From JBBTDV01 sp038042605 (GTDB lineage Bacteria > Bdellovibrionota > UBA1018): a stretch of 13,608 nt of DNA. Positions 12,640 to 13,608 of the stretch are shown piece by piece (the stretch's first letter is position 1; the number at the start of each line of letters is the position of its first letter). The position numbers and the translations under genes were made by a program. The stretch spans positions 1-13,608 of the forward strand of contig CAYHPW010000062.1 of the NCBI GenBank assembly GCA_964358645.1. The letters run 5' to 3'. The notes under the pieces are model-generated. The model made no database searches, was not told the origin of the DNA, and was given only the letters and a program-made list of their open reading frames with translations.

Positions 12640-13608
12640 TGTATGAGCCTGCCCTAAAACGTATTTTTGATTGTGAAGCGCCGGACGGTGCAGGCTTGCT
12701 GTTATTTGCGTGAGCTTATGGCGCTGAAAATCTTCGCAAAAACCCCGCGTAAACCATAAAAATTATACTTTTCAGCGATTCAGAGCAGACCCCTGCCAGA
12801 ACCCTCTCTTTAGTTGGTGGTATTTCTGACGTTCACCCCTGGCAGTGCGCTATAGCGGCTGAATAGTTAGCAGGTGAGATGTCGGGAGGTTTGGGTGGTA
12901 GATGTAGATGAGTAAGTATCTTTACGATGGCTGTGGTCTCAAAAATAGCAGCCACTGGTGTAAGCTCAGTGCCACAGTTAGGGCACCCCATGTCGATACT
13001 GAAAACCCTGGCGAGTAGCTCGGCCCAGGTCATGCGTTTATTGTGCTGGTCTTTTTGTTTTCCCTTGTTTTTGGTTTTGTCCGCGTCTGGTGTAATGGCA
13101 GCAGTGGTTGTGATAACGGCGGCTAATTTTGGAGTCTCCGGTTTTGGTACTATTAGTGAGCGTATTTTGGCGTGCGGGGCAAGGCAACCATGGTATATGG
13201 TTTGATGGATTCTTGGTTGTGGGATAAGAGCTGTAATTTTTTCCAGAAATTCCAGAGGGCTGAACACGAGGATGCTCGTTCCATCGGTGTATGGGCGCTT
13301 AAGCTTGTACAGAATGTCACCGCGGCTATCGAAACGAAGCCTGTCTTCTGCGACTGCTGGCCTTGCTATGTATCTTGCCACTTTTTCTAGTTTTTTTCTT
13401 TCACTAGGTGAGCAATATACCCCTGCATGGAGTGAAAACCCCTCGATAGCCGCGCAAAGCGGGGCTTTGGTCTCTGGGTTAATGTCGATTATCCTGCCAA
13501 GGGAGCCGAGGCGTTTTACTTTCTGGCCTTTCTTTTTACCCAGTGCAATTTTTGACTGGATTTTGGGATTACGGGCCAGGAGGTAGCGAATCTGGAAGGG
13601 AAATGAGA
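12640..13608 (-). mobile_element. IS91-family element, partial (transposase 3' part and downstream end)
   Basis: The element comprises the transposase gene and about 190 bases of non-coding sequence downstream of it. The left limit is approximate: recognisable XRE coding sequence resumes near 12620. The non-coding part contains GCACC/GGCGC imperfect arms around 12677-12690, a GC-rich hairpin of the kind seen near the replication-origin end of IS91 elements. No target duplication is expected, because IS91 elements transpose by rolling-circle replication and make none. The other end lies beyond the window. Confidence 0.6.
12833..13608 (-). CDS. IS91-family transposase, C-terminal part (5' end beyond window)
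   Basis: The frame is open from the right edge to TGA at 12833, 257 residues, so the true start lies outside; the GTG at 13381 is an internal codon. IS91-family signatures are clear: GFSLHAGVYCSP, then LEKVARYIARPAVAEDRL, SPLEFLEKITALIPQPRIHQ, and TIYHGCLAPHAKIR. A Lys/Thr-rich linker and a C-terminal CPNCG motif follow (12971-12985). These enzymes are HUH-type rolling-circle transposases acting on single-stranded ends. The tyrosine in RYIARP is the likely nucleophile site; only one Tyr is visible there, as in single-tyrosine ISCR-like members. The HUH motif would be upstream, outside the window. No frameshift is seen in the visible part. Confidence 0.9.
   Translation of the reverse strand, partial: SFPFQIRYLLARNPKIQSKIALGKKKGQKVKRLGSLGRIIDINPETKAPLCAAIEGFSLHAGVYCSPSERKKLEKVARYIARPAVAEDRLRFDSRGDILYKLKRPYTDGTSILVFSPLEFLEKITALIPQPRIHQTIYHGCLAPHAKIRSLIVPKPETPKLAAVITTTAAITPDADKTKNKGKQKDQHNKRMTWAELLARVFSIDMGCPNCGTELTPVAAIFETTAIVKILTHLHLPPKPPDISPANYSAAIAHCQG

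Noticed and set aside
12484..12762. Continuous leftward frame joining the element end to the XRE remnant as a fusion protein
   Set aside because: It has no ATG and no ribosome binding site, and the residues before about 12620 are not domain-like. It reads as a chance open frame.
1..13608. CRISPR array, tRNA, rRNA, or obvious origin of transfer or replication
   Set aside because: I saw no evenly spaced direct repeats, no cloverleaf-like or rRNA sequence, and no relaxase gene or nick-site pattern that would mark an oriT.

Overview
The window reads as part of a conjugative or integrative element from a Gram-negative bacterium. The evidence is several Sec signal peptides, four proteins destined for the periplasm or outer membrane (three with lipobox cysteines), a VirB4/TraC ATPase and a VirB2/TrbC-type pilin. 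The host cannot be fixed from the sequence. The winged-helix C-terminal half of the regulator and the unusual Cys-rich lipoproteins make me think of Bdellovibrionota or other deltaproteobacteria-like groups, but that is only an impression.

Layout. From 10241 leftward to 1278, one leftward (minus-strand) gene series encodes a 93-aa Gly/Asp-rich secreted protein, two very large paralogous Cys-rich lipoproteins (749 and 803 aa), a single-stranded-DNA-binding protein, a glycine-zipper lipoprotein, a pilin, a TraL/VirB3-like membrane protein and a TraC/VirB4 ATPase. From 9760 on the genes are tightly packed (gaps of 30 bp or less, or overlaps), and most have a strong Shine-Dalgarno sequence, so this looks like one operon. 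A rightward gene for a small secreted protein (775-1245) breaks the series. Leftward transcription resumes at 652 with a secreted helical protein that runs off the left edge; it sits where VirB5/TrbJ would be in a virB2-3-4-5 order.

On the other side, a short AT-rich divergent promoter region (10242-10363) separates the leftward series from a rightward pair: an XRE-type regulator and a major-facilitator transporter whose start overlaps the regulator's stop. Beyond 12333 is a scar zone: an inverted repeat, the C-terminal remnant of a second XRE gene (12484 to about 12620), and the 3' part of an IS91-family transposase (leftward, 12833 to the right edge) that probably truncated it.

How it fits together. 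Pilin, TraL-like protein and TraC-like ATPase form the core of a type IV secretion/conjugation apparatus, and SSB would protect transferred single strands. The tandem Cys-rich lipoproteins are the least familiar part. They share a common architecture, including a dense field of cysteines spaced about every seven residues and a near-identical C-terminal motif, and I cannot assign them to a known family. By location they are candidates for surface or mating-pair components. The 199-bp gap before the first of them holds three hairpins, a possible 18-codon leader ORF and a palindrome touching the ribosome binding site, so expression of the operon may be controlled there.
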